A stretch of DNA of 13,118 nucleotides from an uncultured Roseburia sp. (GCA_900753715.1 CAAEAE010000005.1:1-13118); one strand, 5' to 3'; positions 1 to 7,095 are shown, counted from the first letter of the stretch. Notes: a model not told the origin generated them from the letters alone. Program-made: numbers and translations.

Positions 1-365
1 TCGTGTATACAGGAACACATGACAATGATACCGTGATGGGCTGGATGAAGACAGCGCCGAAGGGCAGCGTAAAATTTGCAAAAGAATACTTGAACCTCAC
101 CGAGGAAGAGGGTTATAATTGGGGTATGATGCGCGGCGCATGGTCGTCCGTAGCGGAACTGGCAATTGTTCCAATGCAGGATCTTATCGGTGCAGGCTCC
201 GAAGCGCGTATGAATACACCATCCACGTTGGGCGGCAACTGGGAGTGGAGAGCCACAGCAGACCAGATTACAACGGCTCTTTCCAAACGGTTCTACCGTT
301 ATATGCAGATGTACGGACGTCTTCGTGTGGATGAGACAGAGGAGAAAACAGCAGCCGAGGAATAG
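1..365 (+). CDS. malQ: 4-alpha-glucanotransferase (amylomaltase), C-terminal part
   Basis: This is the 3' end of a GH77 4-alpha-glucanotransferase, a cytoplasmic enzyme that transfers maltodextrin segments between glucan chains in maltose and glycogen metabolism. The reading frame is open from the window edge (first full codon at base 3), so the start lies upstream. About 120 residues of a roughly 500-residue family are present. Diagnostic motifs are YTGTHDNDT near the beginning, which holds the conserved active-site Asp of the GH77 barrel, and MNTPSTLGGNWEWR near the end, a hallmark of the family's C-terminal region. The tail after it is short and rich in Glu and Ala. The stop is TAG and the lipid kinase follows after 9 bases, so the two are probably cotranscribed, although no functional link is obvious. 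Confidence 0.93.
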   Translation, partial: VYTGTHDNDTVMGWMKTAPKGSVKFAKEYLNLTEEEGYNWGMMRGAWSSVAELAIVPMQDLIGAGSEARMNTPSTLGGNWEWRATADQITTALSKRFYRYMQMYGRLRVDETEEKTAAEE

Positions 366-374
366 GCGGAAGAA

Positions 375-1316
375 ATGTTATATTTTATTGTAAATAAAAA
401 GGCAAGAAGCGGCAGAGGACAGAGCGTATGGCACGAGGTAATGGAAGTTCTGCATACAAAGAACATTCCATACCGTGCCTGGGTGACCGGGCATGAAGGG
501 CATGCCGGAGAACTCGCCGTGTCCATATGTAACGAGGCGCAGGAAACTGCGCCTGTTTGTATTGTGGTAGTGGGCGGAGACGGAACGATTAACGAGGTGA
601 TAAACGGAATCCCGGATATTTCCAAAGTGCGGCTTGGTGTTATTCCGACCGGCTCCGGCAACGATTTCTGCAGGGGGCTTGGCATCAAGGGAACGCCATC
701 AGAACTGATAGAACAGATTCTTGCTGCCACAGAGAGTGAGACGCCATCCATGGATTTGGGCAAAGTGAGCTGGAACCACGGAACGGAAAGCCGGCTTTTT
801 GCGATAAGCTCCGGTGTAGGGCTTGATGCATTAGTCTGCAAGAAGGCGTTAAAATCCCGCTTAAAGGACACTTTAAACTGGATGCATTTAGGCAAACTTA
901 CCTATGTGCTGTTGACACTACAGTCGTTATTTACGCTTCAGACCGCGGATGGCAGAGTTCGGTTTGGCGCGGGGATATCCTGGATTCCCAAGAAAAAAAC
1001 CATCTGTGTTTCTGCGATGAATTTTGCCAAAGAAGGCGGCGGTGTTCCGATGGCGCCGGATGCGGACGCATTTGACGGAAGGCTCTCGGTGTGCAGCATC
1101 TGCGGCATCCCGAAATGGAGAACCTTTTTCCTGTTACCGCTTCTGGTTGCGGGCAAGCACCTTGGACATCGTGGAATCGAGGTAAATGACGCAGAAAGCA
1201 TTACCGTACATTTAAAGAAGCCGATGGTGCTTCATGCGGACGGTGAATACTGTGGAGACGTGACAGAGATAGAATACAGTTGTATTCCCGGCGCATTAAA
1301 TTTACTGAAAAAGTGA
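375..1316 (+). CDS. YegS/BmrU-family diacylglycerol (lipid) kinase
   Basis: A 313-residue protein of the DAGK-catalytic (YegS/Rv2252/BmrU) family, soluble or peripheral enzymes that phosphorylate lipid alcohols such as diacylglycerol. The nucleotide-binding signature GGDGTINEV starts at residue 67 and the second family motif PTGSGNDF is at residues 91-98. The C-terminal beta-domain contains HADGEYCGD, the usual late family motif. Length is normal (about 290-330). The start ATG follows GGCGGAAGA at close spacing. It ends in a tandem TGA-TAA stop. In Firmicutes such kinases recycle diacylglycerol released by lipoteichoic acid synthesis or act on related lipids; the exact substrate cannot be read here. 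A terminator-like hairpin directly after the stop separates it from spoIVA. Confidence 0.9.
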   Translation: MLYFIVNKKARSGRGQSVWHEVMEVLHTKNIPYRAWVTGHEGHAGELAVSICNEAQETAPVCIVVVGGDGTINEVINGIPDISKVRLGVIPTGSGNDFCRGLGIKGTPSELIEQILAATESETPSMDLGKVSWNHGTESRLFAISSGVGLDALVCKKALKSRLKDTLNWMHLGKLTYVLLTLQSLFTLQTADGRVRFGAGISWIPKKKTICVSAMNFAKEGGGVPMAPDADAFDGRLSVCSICGIPKWRTFFLLPLLVAGKHLGHRGIEVNDAESITVHLKKPMVLHADGEYCGDVTEIEYSCIPGALNLLKK

Positions 1317-1342
1317 TAAATAGAAAACCCCTTTCATACATT
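1314..1342 (+). promoter_or_regulatory. Candidate sigma-E promoter of spoIVA
   Basis: CATACATT at 1335-1342 matches the known sigma-E -10 consensus CATACAnT. An ATA core at 1316-1318 (in TGATAAA, 1314-1320) lies 16 bases upstream, within the known 16-18 base spacing for the ATA-to-CATAC arrangement. Sigma-E is the expected mother-cell sigma factor for spoIVA. Transcription would begin at about 1348-1350, inside the loop of the hairpin described separately. The -35 side is weaker than the -10. The start site is inferred. Confidence 0.65.
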
Positions 1343-1383
1343 GTATTAAAATACACGACACAAGTATGGAAGGGGTATTTTTT
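1327..1383 (+). terminator. Terminator-like hairpin that also covers the spoIVA ribosome binding site
   Basis: ACCCCTTTCATAC (1327-1339) pairs with GTATGGAAGGGGT (1364-1376), giving 13 pairs with one G-U wobble and a 24-base loop. Inside the loop, TGTAT (1342-1346) can pair with ATACA (1351-1355). Six T residues follow at 1378-1383. The shape is that of an intrinsic terminator for the malQ/lipid-kinase transcript. The 3' arm contains GGAAGGGG, the Shine-Dalgarno sequence of spoIVA, so any read-through RNA would have that site paired. Pairing is read directly; termination is inferred. Confidence 0.7.
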
Positions 1384-2865
1384 ATGGACAGTGGTACAAA
1401 GAAAGAGTTCGATTTGTACAAAGATATCCAGAACCGGACGGCGGGTGAGCTTTACCTCGGTGTGGTAGGCCCGGTGCGGACGGGAAAATCCACGTTTATC
1501 AAACGGTTTATGGAATTGATGGTGCTTCCCTTTGTGGAAGATGTACATAGCAGAGAGCGTTCCATTGATGAACTGCCTCAGGCGGCAGCGGGAAAGACCA
1601 TTATGACAACGGAGCCCAAATTTATTCCCAAGGATGCGGCGGAAATCCGGCTTGAGGATGATACCCGGGTAAAAGTACGGCTCATCGACTGCGTGGGCTT
1701 TATGGTGGACGGTGCGTCCGGCCATATGGAAGGAAATGAGAAGCGGATGGTAAAAACACCGTGGTTTGACCATGAGATACCGTTTGTGGAAGCAGCGTCT
1801 GTCGGCACGCAGAAGGTCATCAGGGACCATGCAACCGTCGGAATCGTGGTATCAACGGACGGAAGCATCGGAGAGTTAGGCAGGGAAAACTATATCGAGG
1901 CGGAGGAGCGCACGGTTGCGGAGCTCGATGCGCTCGGAAAGCCGTATGTCATCGTGCTAAACTCCAAGTGGCCCTATAAGGAAGAGACGGTAAAACTTGC
2001 GGAGGAGATGCGTGAAAAGTATAAGACAGCTGTCGTTCCAGTCAACTGTGAGCAGCTCCGCAAGGATGATGTGTTCCGGATTCTTGAGAGCATTTTGTAT
2101 GAATTTCCGGTTGCAAGGGTGGAATTTTATATCCCGAAATGGGCGGAGATGCTGCCGGGCGACCATCCGATGAAGGCAGAGGTCATAAAGACTGCATCGG
2201 AAATCTTAGACGGAATGTATAAGACAAAGGACGTATACCGGCAGACCTACACGCCGGAGCACTACGTTTCCAAGATAAAGACCGAAGAGGTGGATTTAGC
2301 GAGTGGATGCGTCAAAATATCCATGGAGATTGCAGAGAAATATTATTATGAAAACATGAGTGAGCTTACCGGTGTGCCGATTGATGGCGAGTATGAGTTA
2401 ATCAGTATGATGAAGGAGATGGCAAAGCTCAAGGAATCCTATGAAAAGGTGGCAGATGCGTTTGAGGCGGTACAGGTAAAGGGCTATGGCGTCGTCAATC
2501 CGGGATTATCCGATATCCATATGGAGGAGCCGGTGCTTATCCGCCATGGAAACAAATTCGGCGTGAAAATGAAGGCAACTTCCCCGTCCATCCATATGAT
2601 AAAGGCGAACATTGAGACGGAGATTGCGCCGATTGTCGGAAGCGAGGAGCAGGCAAACGATTTGATTGCCTATATCAGACAGAACCAGCAGAGCGGCGAG
2701 GCATTTGACACAAACATTTTTGGAAAATCCATCGGCGAGCTGATGGAAGACGGCATCCGCAGCAAGATTGCAATGATGGATGACGAGTGCCAGATGAAAT
2801 TGCAGGATACGATGCAAAAGATTGTCAACGACAGCAACGGGGGAATGGTCTGTATCATTATATAA
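1384..2865 (+). CDS. spoIVA: Stage IV sporulation protein A (spore coat ATPase)
   Basis: SpoIVA is the morphogenetic ATPase that polymerises on the outer forespore membrane and anchors the spore coat. The N-terminal TRAFAC-type GTPase-like domain carries the Walker A motif GPVRTGKST at residues 29-37. It is followed by AAGKTIMTTEPKF, with the family's conserved threonines, and by the Walker B-like IDCVGF. The middle and C-terminal domains are complete, including APIVGSEEQ and the hydrophobic end GGMVCIII, which resembles the end of the B. subtilis protein. I start at 1384 rather than the in-frame ATG at 1366. GGAAGGGG sits 8 bases before 1384, nothing SD-like precedes 1366, and 493 residues fits the 492 of B. 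subtilis. The gene is intact, which implies a spore-forming host. It has its own sigma-E-like promoter. Confidence 0.97.
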   Translation: MDSGTKKEFDLYKDIQNRTAGELYLGVVGPVRTGKSTFIKRFMELMVLPFVEDVHSRERSIDELPQAAAGKTIMTTEPKFIPKDAAEIRLEDDTRVKVRLIDCVGFMVDGASGHMEGNEKRMVKTPWFDHEIPFVEAASVGTQKVIRDHATVGIVVSTDGSIGELGRENYIEAEERTVAELDALGKPYVIVLNSKWPYKEETVKLAEEMREKYKTAVVPVNCEQLRKDDVFRILESILYEFPVARVEFYIPKWAEMLPGDHPMKAEVIKTASEILDGMYKTKDVYRQTYTPEHYVSKIKTEEVDLASGCVKISMEIAEKYYYENMSELTGVPIDGEYELISMMKEMAKLKESYEKVADAFEAVQVKGYGVVNPGLSDIHMEEPVLIRHGNKFGVKMKATSPSIHMIKANIETEIAPIVGSEEQANDLIAYIRQNQQSGEAFDTNIFGKSIGELMEDGIRSKIAMMDDECQMKLQDTMQKIVNDSNGGMVCIII

Positions 2866-2885
2866 AAGTAGTTTCTTACAAAAAT

Positions 2886-2961
2886 GTAAGGAATCTGTAA
2901 GCCGAATCGATGGCACGTTTTTCCCCGAAAGATTATGATAAAAAAGTAAGAATCGGGTAAG
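2886..2961 (+). repeat. Two pairs of 11-bp-spaced GTAAG repeats upstream of the glycosyltransferase promoter
   Basis: GTAAG occurs at 2886, 2897, 2946 and 2957. The members of each pair are exactly 11 bases apart and the pairs are 60 bases apart. Several copies continue into AATC (GTAAGGAATC, GTAAGAATCG). A reverse copy, CTTAC, lies at 2875-2879 and can form a weak A/T-rich dyad with the first repeat. The arrangement resembles the tandem half-sites bound by OmpR/PhoB-type response regulators, but no regulator is identified. The 2866-3085 gap otherwise holds only the sigma-A promoter and ribosome binding site of the next gene. Confidence 0.4.
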
Positions 2962-3018
2962 AAACAAAGAAAAACAAAAAGATAATATTAAGACTTCTTT
3001 AAGGTTAATCCCATGATA

Positions 3019-3048
3019 TTGACGGGTTTTCGATGGTATTACTATAAT
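3019..3048 (+). promoter_or_regulatory. Sigma-A promoter of the glycosyltransferase operon
   Basis: TTGACG (3019-3024) and a perfect TATAAT (3043-3048) are separated by 18 bases. Transcription should start near 3055, giving a leader of about 30 bases that includes the AGGAGAAGG ribosome binding site. There is no clear intrinsic terminator for spoIVA upstream of it, so spoIVA read-through cannot be excluded. Confidence 0.8.
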
Positions 3049-3085
3049 AACAGAAAAAGCAATCAGAAAAACACAGGAGAAGGTT

Positions 3086-4117
3086 ATGAAATACATTACA
3101 TTTGCAGTACCATGTTACAATTCAGAAAGTTATATGAGAAGGTGCATTGATTCCCTGTTAGCGGCAGGGGACAAGGCAGAAATCATTATCATCAATGACG
3201 GTTCCTCGGATGCGACGGGAGAAATCGCAGCGGAATATGAAAGGCTGCATCCGGAAATTGTGCGTGCGGTTAATAAAGAAAACGGGGGACACGGCTCCGG
3301 TGTGAATTTAGGGCTTTCCATGGCGGAGGGTGTTTACTTTAAGGTGGTCGATTCGGATGACTGGTTAGACGATAAAGCGCTGCAAAAATTCATGGAGCGT
3401 CTGGAACACTTTATTGTGTCAAAGGACTGGGAGACGATACCGGATTTATTTATCTGCAATTACATCTATGACCATCTGTATGAGGGAACTGCAAAAGAGA
3501 TGCGCTACCGCAATGTATTTCCGGAGGAAACCATGTGTGGCTGGAATGAAATCGGAAACTTTTCCCCGTCACAGTACCTTGTGATGCACGCGCTGATTTT
3601 CCGCACCGAAGTGCTGCGGGAGTCCGGTGTGAAGCTGCCGGAGCATACCTTTTATGTTGACAATATTTTTTCGTATCAGCCGCTTCCCTATGCGAAACAT
3701 TTATATTACATGGACATAGGACTTTACCATTACTTCCTCGGCAGGGATGACCAGTCGGTCAATGAGCAGGTGTTAATGCGCCGTATTGACCAGCAGATTA
3801 AGGTGACAAAGATTGTATCGCGGTGCGTGGATCTTGACGATGTGGAGGCACATTTTCCAAAGTTAGCATCCTATATGCGCCGCAATATCTCTATCATGCT
3901 GTCGATTTCTTCCATTCATCTGTTATTAATCGGAACAGCGGAGGCATTCGCAAAGCGGAAAAAAATGTGGAAGGAACTAGACGAGTACGACAGAAGACTT
4001 TACCGCAGAATCCGCTACGGAACGATTTCCGGCTTTACCTATCTGCCAGGGCACGTCGGCGGATGGCTTACCCTGACAGGCTACCGGATGGCAAAACAGA
4101 TTTACCGCTTTAACTAA
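3086..4117 (+). CDS. GT2-family glycosyltransferase
   Basis: A 343-residue family 2 glycosyltransferase with a GT-A fold, using a nucleotide-sugar donor. The N-terminal strand reads ITFAVPCYNSE, followed by IIIINDGSSD (Asp38, nucleotide binding), NGGHGSGVNLGL (acceptor/donor loop) and the metal-binding DSDDW at residues 89-93. The C-terminal third is less conserved. It contains one hydrophobic stretch (ISIMLSISSIHLLLIG) but no convincing multi-pass membrane region, so the enzyme is probably cytoplasmic or peripheral. AGGAGAAGG precedes the ATG. It is the first gene of a run with a papain-like hydrolase (21 bases downstream) and a flippase-like membrane protein, suggesting work on a membrane-linked glycoconjugate. 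Sugar and acceptor are unknown. Confidence 0.9.
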   Translation: MKYITFAVPCYNSESYMRRCIDSLLAAGDKAEIIIINDGSSDATGEIAAEYERLHPEIVRAVNKENGGHGSGVNLGLSMAEGVYFKVVDSDDWLDDKALQKFMERLEHFIVSKDWETIPDLFICNYIYDHLYEGTAKEMRYRNVFPEETMCGWNEIGNFSPSQYLVMHALIFRTEVLRESGVKLPEHTFYVDNIFSYQPLPYAKHLYYMDIGLYHYFLGRDDQSVNEQVLMRRIDQQIKVTKIVSRCVDLDDVEAHFPKLASYMRRNISIMLSISSIHLLLIGTAEAFAKRKKMWKELDEYDRRLYRRIRYGTISGFTYLPGHVGGWLTLTGYRMAKQIYRFN

Positions 4118-4138
4118 GGAAAAAGGAGTGCGACACCT

Positions 4139-4702
4139 ATGATGGAACATATTTATATTGCATTTGTAGATACCCCCGGCTTTTTTGCCGGAATTATCAG
4201 ACGGGTTATCCGTCAGGATTACATCCATGTGGTAATTTCCATGGACAGTCAGTTAGAGGAGGCTTACAGCGTCGGAAGACGTAACCCGGCGGTGCCGCTT
4301 CTTGCAGGCTTTGAGAAGGAAGACAAGGAAAGAATATTAAAAGTATTTCCGACGGCGCGCTATATGGTCTGTGAACTGACCTGCACCGCAGAACAGAAGG
4401 AACGCATCTGTACGATGTTACACGACTGCATGGAGCACAGACTTTCCTATCACTATGCAATCATCGGTCTGCCGTTTATCCTGTTTCAGATCCCGTTTTA
4501 CCAGAAAAATCATTTTACCTGTTCCTCCTATGTGGCAAAACTGTTAGAGGACAATGGAATCGGCATCAGTGAAAAGCATTTTTCGATGGTGACACCGCGG
4601 GATTTCATGGAATACCCGTATAAAAAGAAAATCTTTGAGGGCAGGCTCGAGGAATTCTGCAATGGAGGAGGAACGTGGCATGAAGCACTCTATGGAGCGT
4701 GA
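4139..4702 (+). CDS. Permuted papain-like (NlpC/P60-type) cysteine hydrolase
   Basis: A 187-residue protein with no signal peptide. The layout suits the circularly permuted papain-like group (YiiX/YaeF type, related to NlpC/P60 and LRAT). The candidate catalytic His30 comes first, in QDYIHVVIS, and the nucleophile Cys128 comes later, in HFTCSSYVAKLL at the start of a helix. The first strands (IYIAFVDTPGFFAGII) are typical of this group. A hydrophobic stretch (IIGLPFILFQIPF, about 108-120) lies just before the Cys helix and may touch the membrane. Relatives cleave amide or ester bonds in peptidoglycan peptides or lipids; the substrate here is unknown. The ATG at 4139 has AGGAG 10 bases upstream; the adjacent ATG at 4142 is an alternative. 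The 3' end overlaps the next gene by 23 bases, suggesting translational coupling. Confidence 0.72.
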   Translation: MMEHIYIAFVDTPGFFAGIIRRVIRQDYIHVVISMDSQLEEAYSVGRRNPAVPLLAGFEKEDKERILKVFPTARYMVCELTCTAEQKERICTMLHDCMEHRLSYHYAIIGLPFILFQIPFYQKNHFTCSSYVAKLLEDNGIGISEKHFSMVTPRDFMEYPYKKKIFEGRLEEFCNGGGTWHEALYGA

Positions 4703-5771
4703 GAGGAAAAAGGCAGCACCGAAGCATATGGGAATATCGGTTTTGTTTTTCCTCACAGTGATGGTTTTGACATTTTTCGCCTTTTTTAGAAATACACAGC
4801 TTTCTGATATCTATGCGGCACTGGCACGGATGAGCCCGTGGTATCTTGCGGCAGCGGCAGTTTGCGCTGCCTTTTTCGTGTCGGCGGAGGGCATGATGAT
4901 CTGGTATCTGCTGGCATCTATCCATAAAGAGTGTCGGCTGCCACACAAAAGAACCGGAATTTTCCGCTGTATTGCGTATTCTTTTATCGGATTTTTTTAT
5001 TCCGGAATCACGCCGTCCGCAACAGGCGGACAGCCAATGCAGCTTTATTATATGAAAAAAGACGGAAACCGGCTGTCGGACAGCTCGGTTGTCCTGATGA
5101 CGGTTGCGGTCATTTATAAGCTGGTGCTTGCACTGACCGGAATCGGAATTTTTGCATTCTGGTATCATTCGTTAAAGCAGTATCTCGGAAACTATCTGGC
5201 GCTCTATATTTTTGGAGTTGTCATCAATGCAGTGGTTGTGGCACTGCTGTTATTTGTGATGTTAATTCCGGATACAGCGTCGAAGCTGATTCATGGCATT
5301 GCATCTGGTTTGGAAAAAATTCATATTCTAAAGCCTTCCGCAGAGCGTGCAGGGAAGATAGACGGGTTTGTGGACGGCTACCGTGCCTCGGTGAAATTTC
5401 TCGTGCAGCACAAAGGAAAAGTGCTTCTTGTGATTATTGGAACATTTTTACAGCGGTTTTCCATGTTTTTTCTGACCTGGCTTGTTTACCGCGGATTTCA
5501 TCTGGAGGGAACCGGCGCCTTCAGTGTGCTCTGGTTACAGGCTGCCGTCTACATCGCAGTGGACATGCTTCCGATTCCGGGCGCACAGGGAATCACCGAG
5601 CTGATGTATAAAAGCGTCTTTGCAACGGTCTTTCCGGTAAATCTTTTAATGCCGTCCATGCTTGCCGTGCGCGGGTTAAATTTTTATCTGCTTCTTGTGA
5701 TAAGCCTTGTCGTTGTGTTGTGGAATCTGGCACTTGGAAAAAAGAGCGTAACAGGGAAGAGTCGCGGTTGA
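4680..5771 (+). CDS. LPG-synthase-TM / UPF0104-type flippase-like membrane protein
   Basis: A 363-residue polytopic protein of the lysylphosphatidylglycerol synthase TM family, the membrane half of MprF; AglD-like proteins belong to the same superfamily. About eight hydrophobic segments are visible, for example near residues 18-36, 54-78, 137-158, 170-195, 247-275 and 338-356. Two family landmarks are clear: ITPSATGGQPMQ around 110-121 and PIPGAQGITE at 298-307. The cytosolic GNAT-like aminoacyl-transferase domain of true MprF is absent, so the likely role is lipid or glycolipid translocation rather than lysyl-PG synthesis. The start at 4680 is chosen because GGAGGAGG lies about 8 bases before it. 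The frame is open further upstream but lacks such a site. The start lies inside the preceding hydrolase gene. Confidence 0.85.
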   Translation: MKHSMERERKKAAPKHMGISVLFFLTVMVLTFFAFFRNTQLSDIYAALARMSPWYLAAAAVCAAFFVSAEGMMIWYLLASIHKECRLPHKRTGIFRCIAYSFIGFFYSGITPSATGGQPMQLYYMKKDGNRLSDSSVVLMTVAVIYKLVLALTGIGIFAFWYHSLKQYLGNYLALYIFGVVINAVVVALLLFVMLIPDTASKLIHGIASGLEKIHILKPSAERAGKIDGFVDGYRASVKFLVQHKGKVLLVIIGTFLQRFSMFFLTWLVYRGFHLEGTGAFSVLWLQAAVYIAVDMLPIPGAQGITELMYKSVFATVFPVNLLMPSMLAVRGLNFYLLLVISLVVVLWNLALGKKSVTGKSRG

Positions 5772-5796
5772 AAAATGGGGAGCCAACGTTTATAAT
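5768..5796 (+). promoter_or_regulatory. Sigma-A promoter of the Nudix gene
   Basis: TTGAAA (5768-5773) and TATAAT (5791-5796) have a 17-base spacer, close to consensus. The -35 overlaps the stop codon of the flippase-like gene. It gives a leader of about 40 bases before the ATG at 5843 and marks the start of a new transcription unit. Confidence 0.8.
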
Positions 5797-5842
5797 CAGT
5801 GTATGATGAAAACCCTGATTGTTGCGTGAAGGAGAAAAAAGG

Positions 5843-6346
5843 ATGCAGACTTTGCGGATCTTTGATGAGAAGAACTATACGGATGCCATGCCTGTTTTTG
5901 AGAAATTTACTGTCCGCGGAATCATAAAGCGGGGAAATCTTTATGCGATGCAAAAAAGCAGACACGGGGAATATAAGATACCGGGCGGCGGAGTGGAGCC
6001 GGGTGAGACTTATATTGAGGCGCTTTGCAGAGAAGTGCGGGAAGAGACAGGATTGCTTGTGGATGTTTCAACGGTGAGAGAGCTTGGAGAAATCCTGGAA
6101 ATGCGGGAGGATTTGCACTGCAGCGGACAAAAATACATTTGTCATTCCATGTATTACAGTTGTGATGTACTTCCTGAGACAGCGCCGCTTGAAATGACGG
6201 ATTCCGAAATCAGAGAGGGCTTCCATCCGGTGTGGGAGACCATCGAAGAAGTGATTTCGTCGAATCTTGCGATGCATAAAGAAGAATGGAGATTGCGTGA
6301 TACCCGGTTTCTTGAACTTGCAGCAGAAGGGAAAGTCAAAATTTAA
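5843..6346 (+). CDS. Nudix hydrolase
   Basis: A 167-residue Nudix-superfamily protein, a cytoplasmic Mg-dependent hydrolase of nucleoside diphosphate-linked substrates. The 23-residue Nudix box is complete at residues 49-71: G49, five residues, E55, seven residues, then REVREETGL (63-71). The preceding region (GIIKRGNLYAMQKSRHGEYKIPGGG) is the usual beta-sheet lead-in. A mutT-like oxidised-nucleotide role, an ADP-ribose role or another is possible; nothing outside the box fixes the substrate. ATG 5843 is chosen over the in-frame TTG at 5819 because AGGAG lies 9 bases upstream of it. It has its own strong promoter and is followed after 22 bases by the YczE-type gene. Confidence 0.9.
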   Translation: MQTLRIFDEKNYTDAMPVFEKFTVRGIIKRGNLYAMQKSRHGEYKIPGGGVEPGETYIEALCREVREETGLLVDVSTVRELGEILEMREDLHCSGQKYICHSMYYSCDVLPETAPLEMTDSEIREGFHPVWETIEEVISSNLAMHKEEWRLRDTRFLELAAEGKVKI

Positions 6347-6368
6347 CAGATAAAGCAGGAGTTTAAGA

Positions 6369-7016
6369 ATGAAAGAATTTATTCAGGAAATGTATCAGAA
6401 GAAGAATTTTTGGGGAAGGCTTGTGGCAGTTATCTTAGCGGTAATTACCATGGGCTTTTCTTTGTCCTGGCTGGTGCTTGTGGACATGGGAACAGACCCT
6501 TGTACGAGTATGAATCTTGCAATTTCGGCAAAGCTTGGAATGTCCATCGGAAACTGGCAGGCGTTATTTAACAGCGTCCTGTTTGTGTTCGTAATTTTTC
6601 TGGGAAGGGAAAATATCGGATTTGGAACGCTTGCGAATATGTTCCTCGTGGGCTATTCACTGGATTTTTTCAGCTGGCTTTGGGCAAAGTTCGGAATTCC
6701 GGCGTATTTTGAGGCGTCTTTTCTGCTGCGGGCACTCGTACTGCTTCCGGCACTGATTGTGTTTATCTTTGCAGCATCCGTCTACATGGATGTGGAGCTT
6801 GGAACTTCGCCGTATGATGCAATTTCGTTTATCGTGGCAAAATACCTTCCGAAGGTTCCATTCCGGTTCGTGCGCATTGTATACGACATCCTTGTCATTA
6901 TCATCGCATGGATTTTCGGGGCAAAGATTGGAATTGTGACGATTCTGATGGGCTTTACATTGGGGCCTGTCATTACTTTTGTAGGCAATAAAATCAGCCG
7001 TTTTATCAAGGTGTAA
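6369..7016 (+). CDS. YczE/YitT-type integral membrane protein
   Basis: A 215-residue multi-pass protein with about five to six membrane segments (roughly residues 16-38, 58-76, 80-98, 112-138, 163-183 and 185-207). The family feature is an internal duplication of a short loop: MGTDPCTSMNLAIS in the first half and LGTSPYDAISFIVAK in the second, each after a hydrophobic segment. This matches the YczE/YyaS/YitT membrane proteins of Firmicutes, whose transport or signalling function is not firmly established. AGGAG lies 7 bases upstream of the ATG. No promoter is seen in the 22-base gap after the Nudix gene, so it is probably cotranscribed. The C-terminus is basic and likely cytoplasmic. Confidence 0.82.
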   Translation: MKEFIQEMYQKKNFWGRLVAVILAVITMGFSLSWLVLVDMGTDPCTSMNLAISAKLGMSIGNWQALFNSVLFVFVIFLGRENIGFGTLANMFLVGYSLDFFSWLWAKFGIPAYFEASFLLRALVLLPALIVFIFAASVYMDVELGTSPYDAISFIVAKYLPKVPFRFVRIVYDILVIIIAWIFGAKIGIVTILMGFTLGPVITFVGNKISRFIKV

Positions 7017-7029
7017 TGGAATTTTACAG

Positions 7030-7058
7030 TAGGAAAAAATGGCACAAGCTGTTATAAT
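7030..7058 (+). promoter_or_regulatory. Likely sigma-A promoter of the nucleoside-salvage operon
   Basis: A perfect TATAAT lies at 7053-7058. The best-spaced -35 (17 bases) is TAGGAA at 7030-7035, which matches TTGACA at only three positions. The -10 is convincing and the -35 is weak, so an activator may be needed or the promoter may be modest. Confidence 0.55.
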
Positions 7059-7095
7059 ACAGACAACCACTATTTTAAAGAAATGAGGAATAAGA

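Noticed and set aside
1366..1384. ATG at 1366 as the spoIVA start, adding six residues.
   Set aside because: It lies in the hairpin's 3' arm with no Shine-Dalgarno sequence before it. ATG 1384 has GGAAGGGG at good spacing and gives the family length.
1201..1830. 209-codon minus-strand open frame across the lipid kinase end and spoIVA.
   Set aside because: It is antisense to two well-supported genes, its composition resembles no protein family, and no promoter or ribosome site is seen for it.
2896..2910. TGTAAGCCGAATCGA as a possible CcpA (cre) site.
   Set aside because: The central CG of the cre consensus is misplaced and the symmetry is poor; the GTAAG repeat explanation fits better.
2506..3096. 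196-codon minus-strand frame covering the spoIVA end and the following gap.
   Set aside because: Most of it is the shadow of spoIVA, and the part in the gap is low-complexity A/T-rich sequence. No start signal supports it.
4605..5168. 187-codon minus-strand frame opposite the flippase-like gene.
   Set aside because: It is the antisense shadow of a clear membrane protein gene; its Cys/His/Arg-rich translation is typical of such artefacts.
4680..5771. Full MprF (lysylphosphatidylglycerol synthase) with missing domain, that is, a truncated pseudogene.
   Set aside because: The frame has a clean start and stop and complete TM-family motifs. Stand-alone TM-domain proteins are a known family, so it is not evidently truncated.
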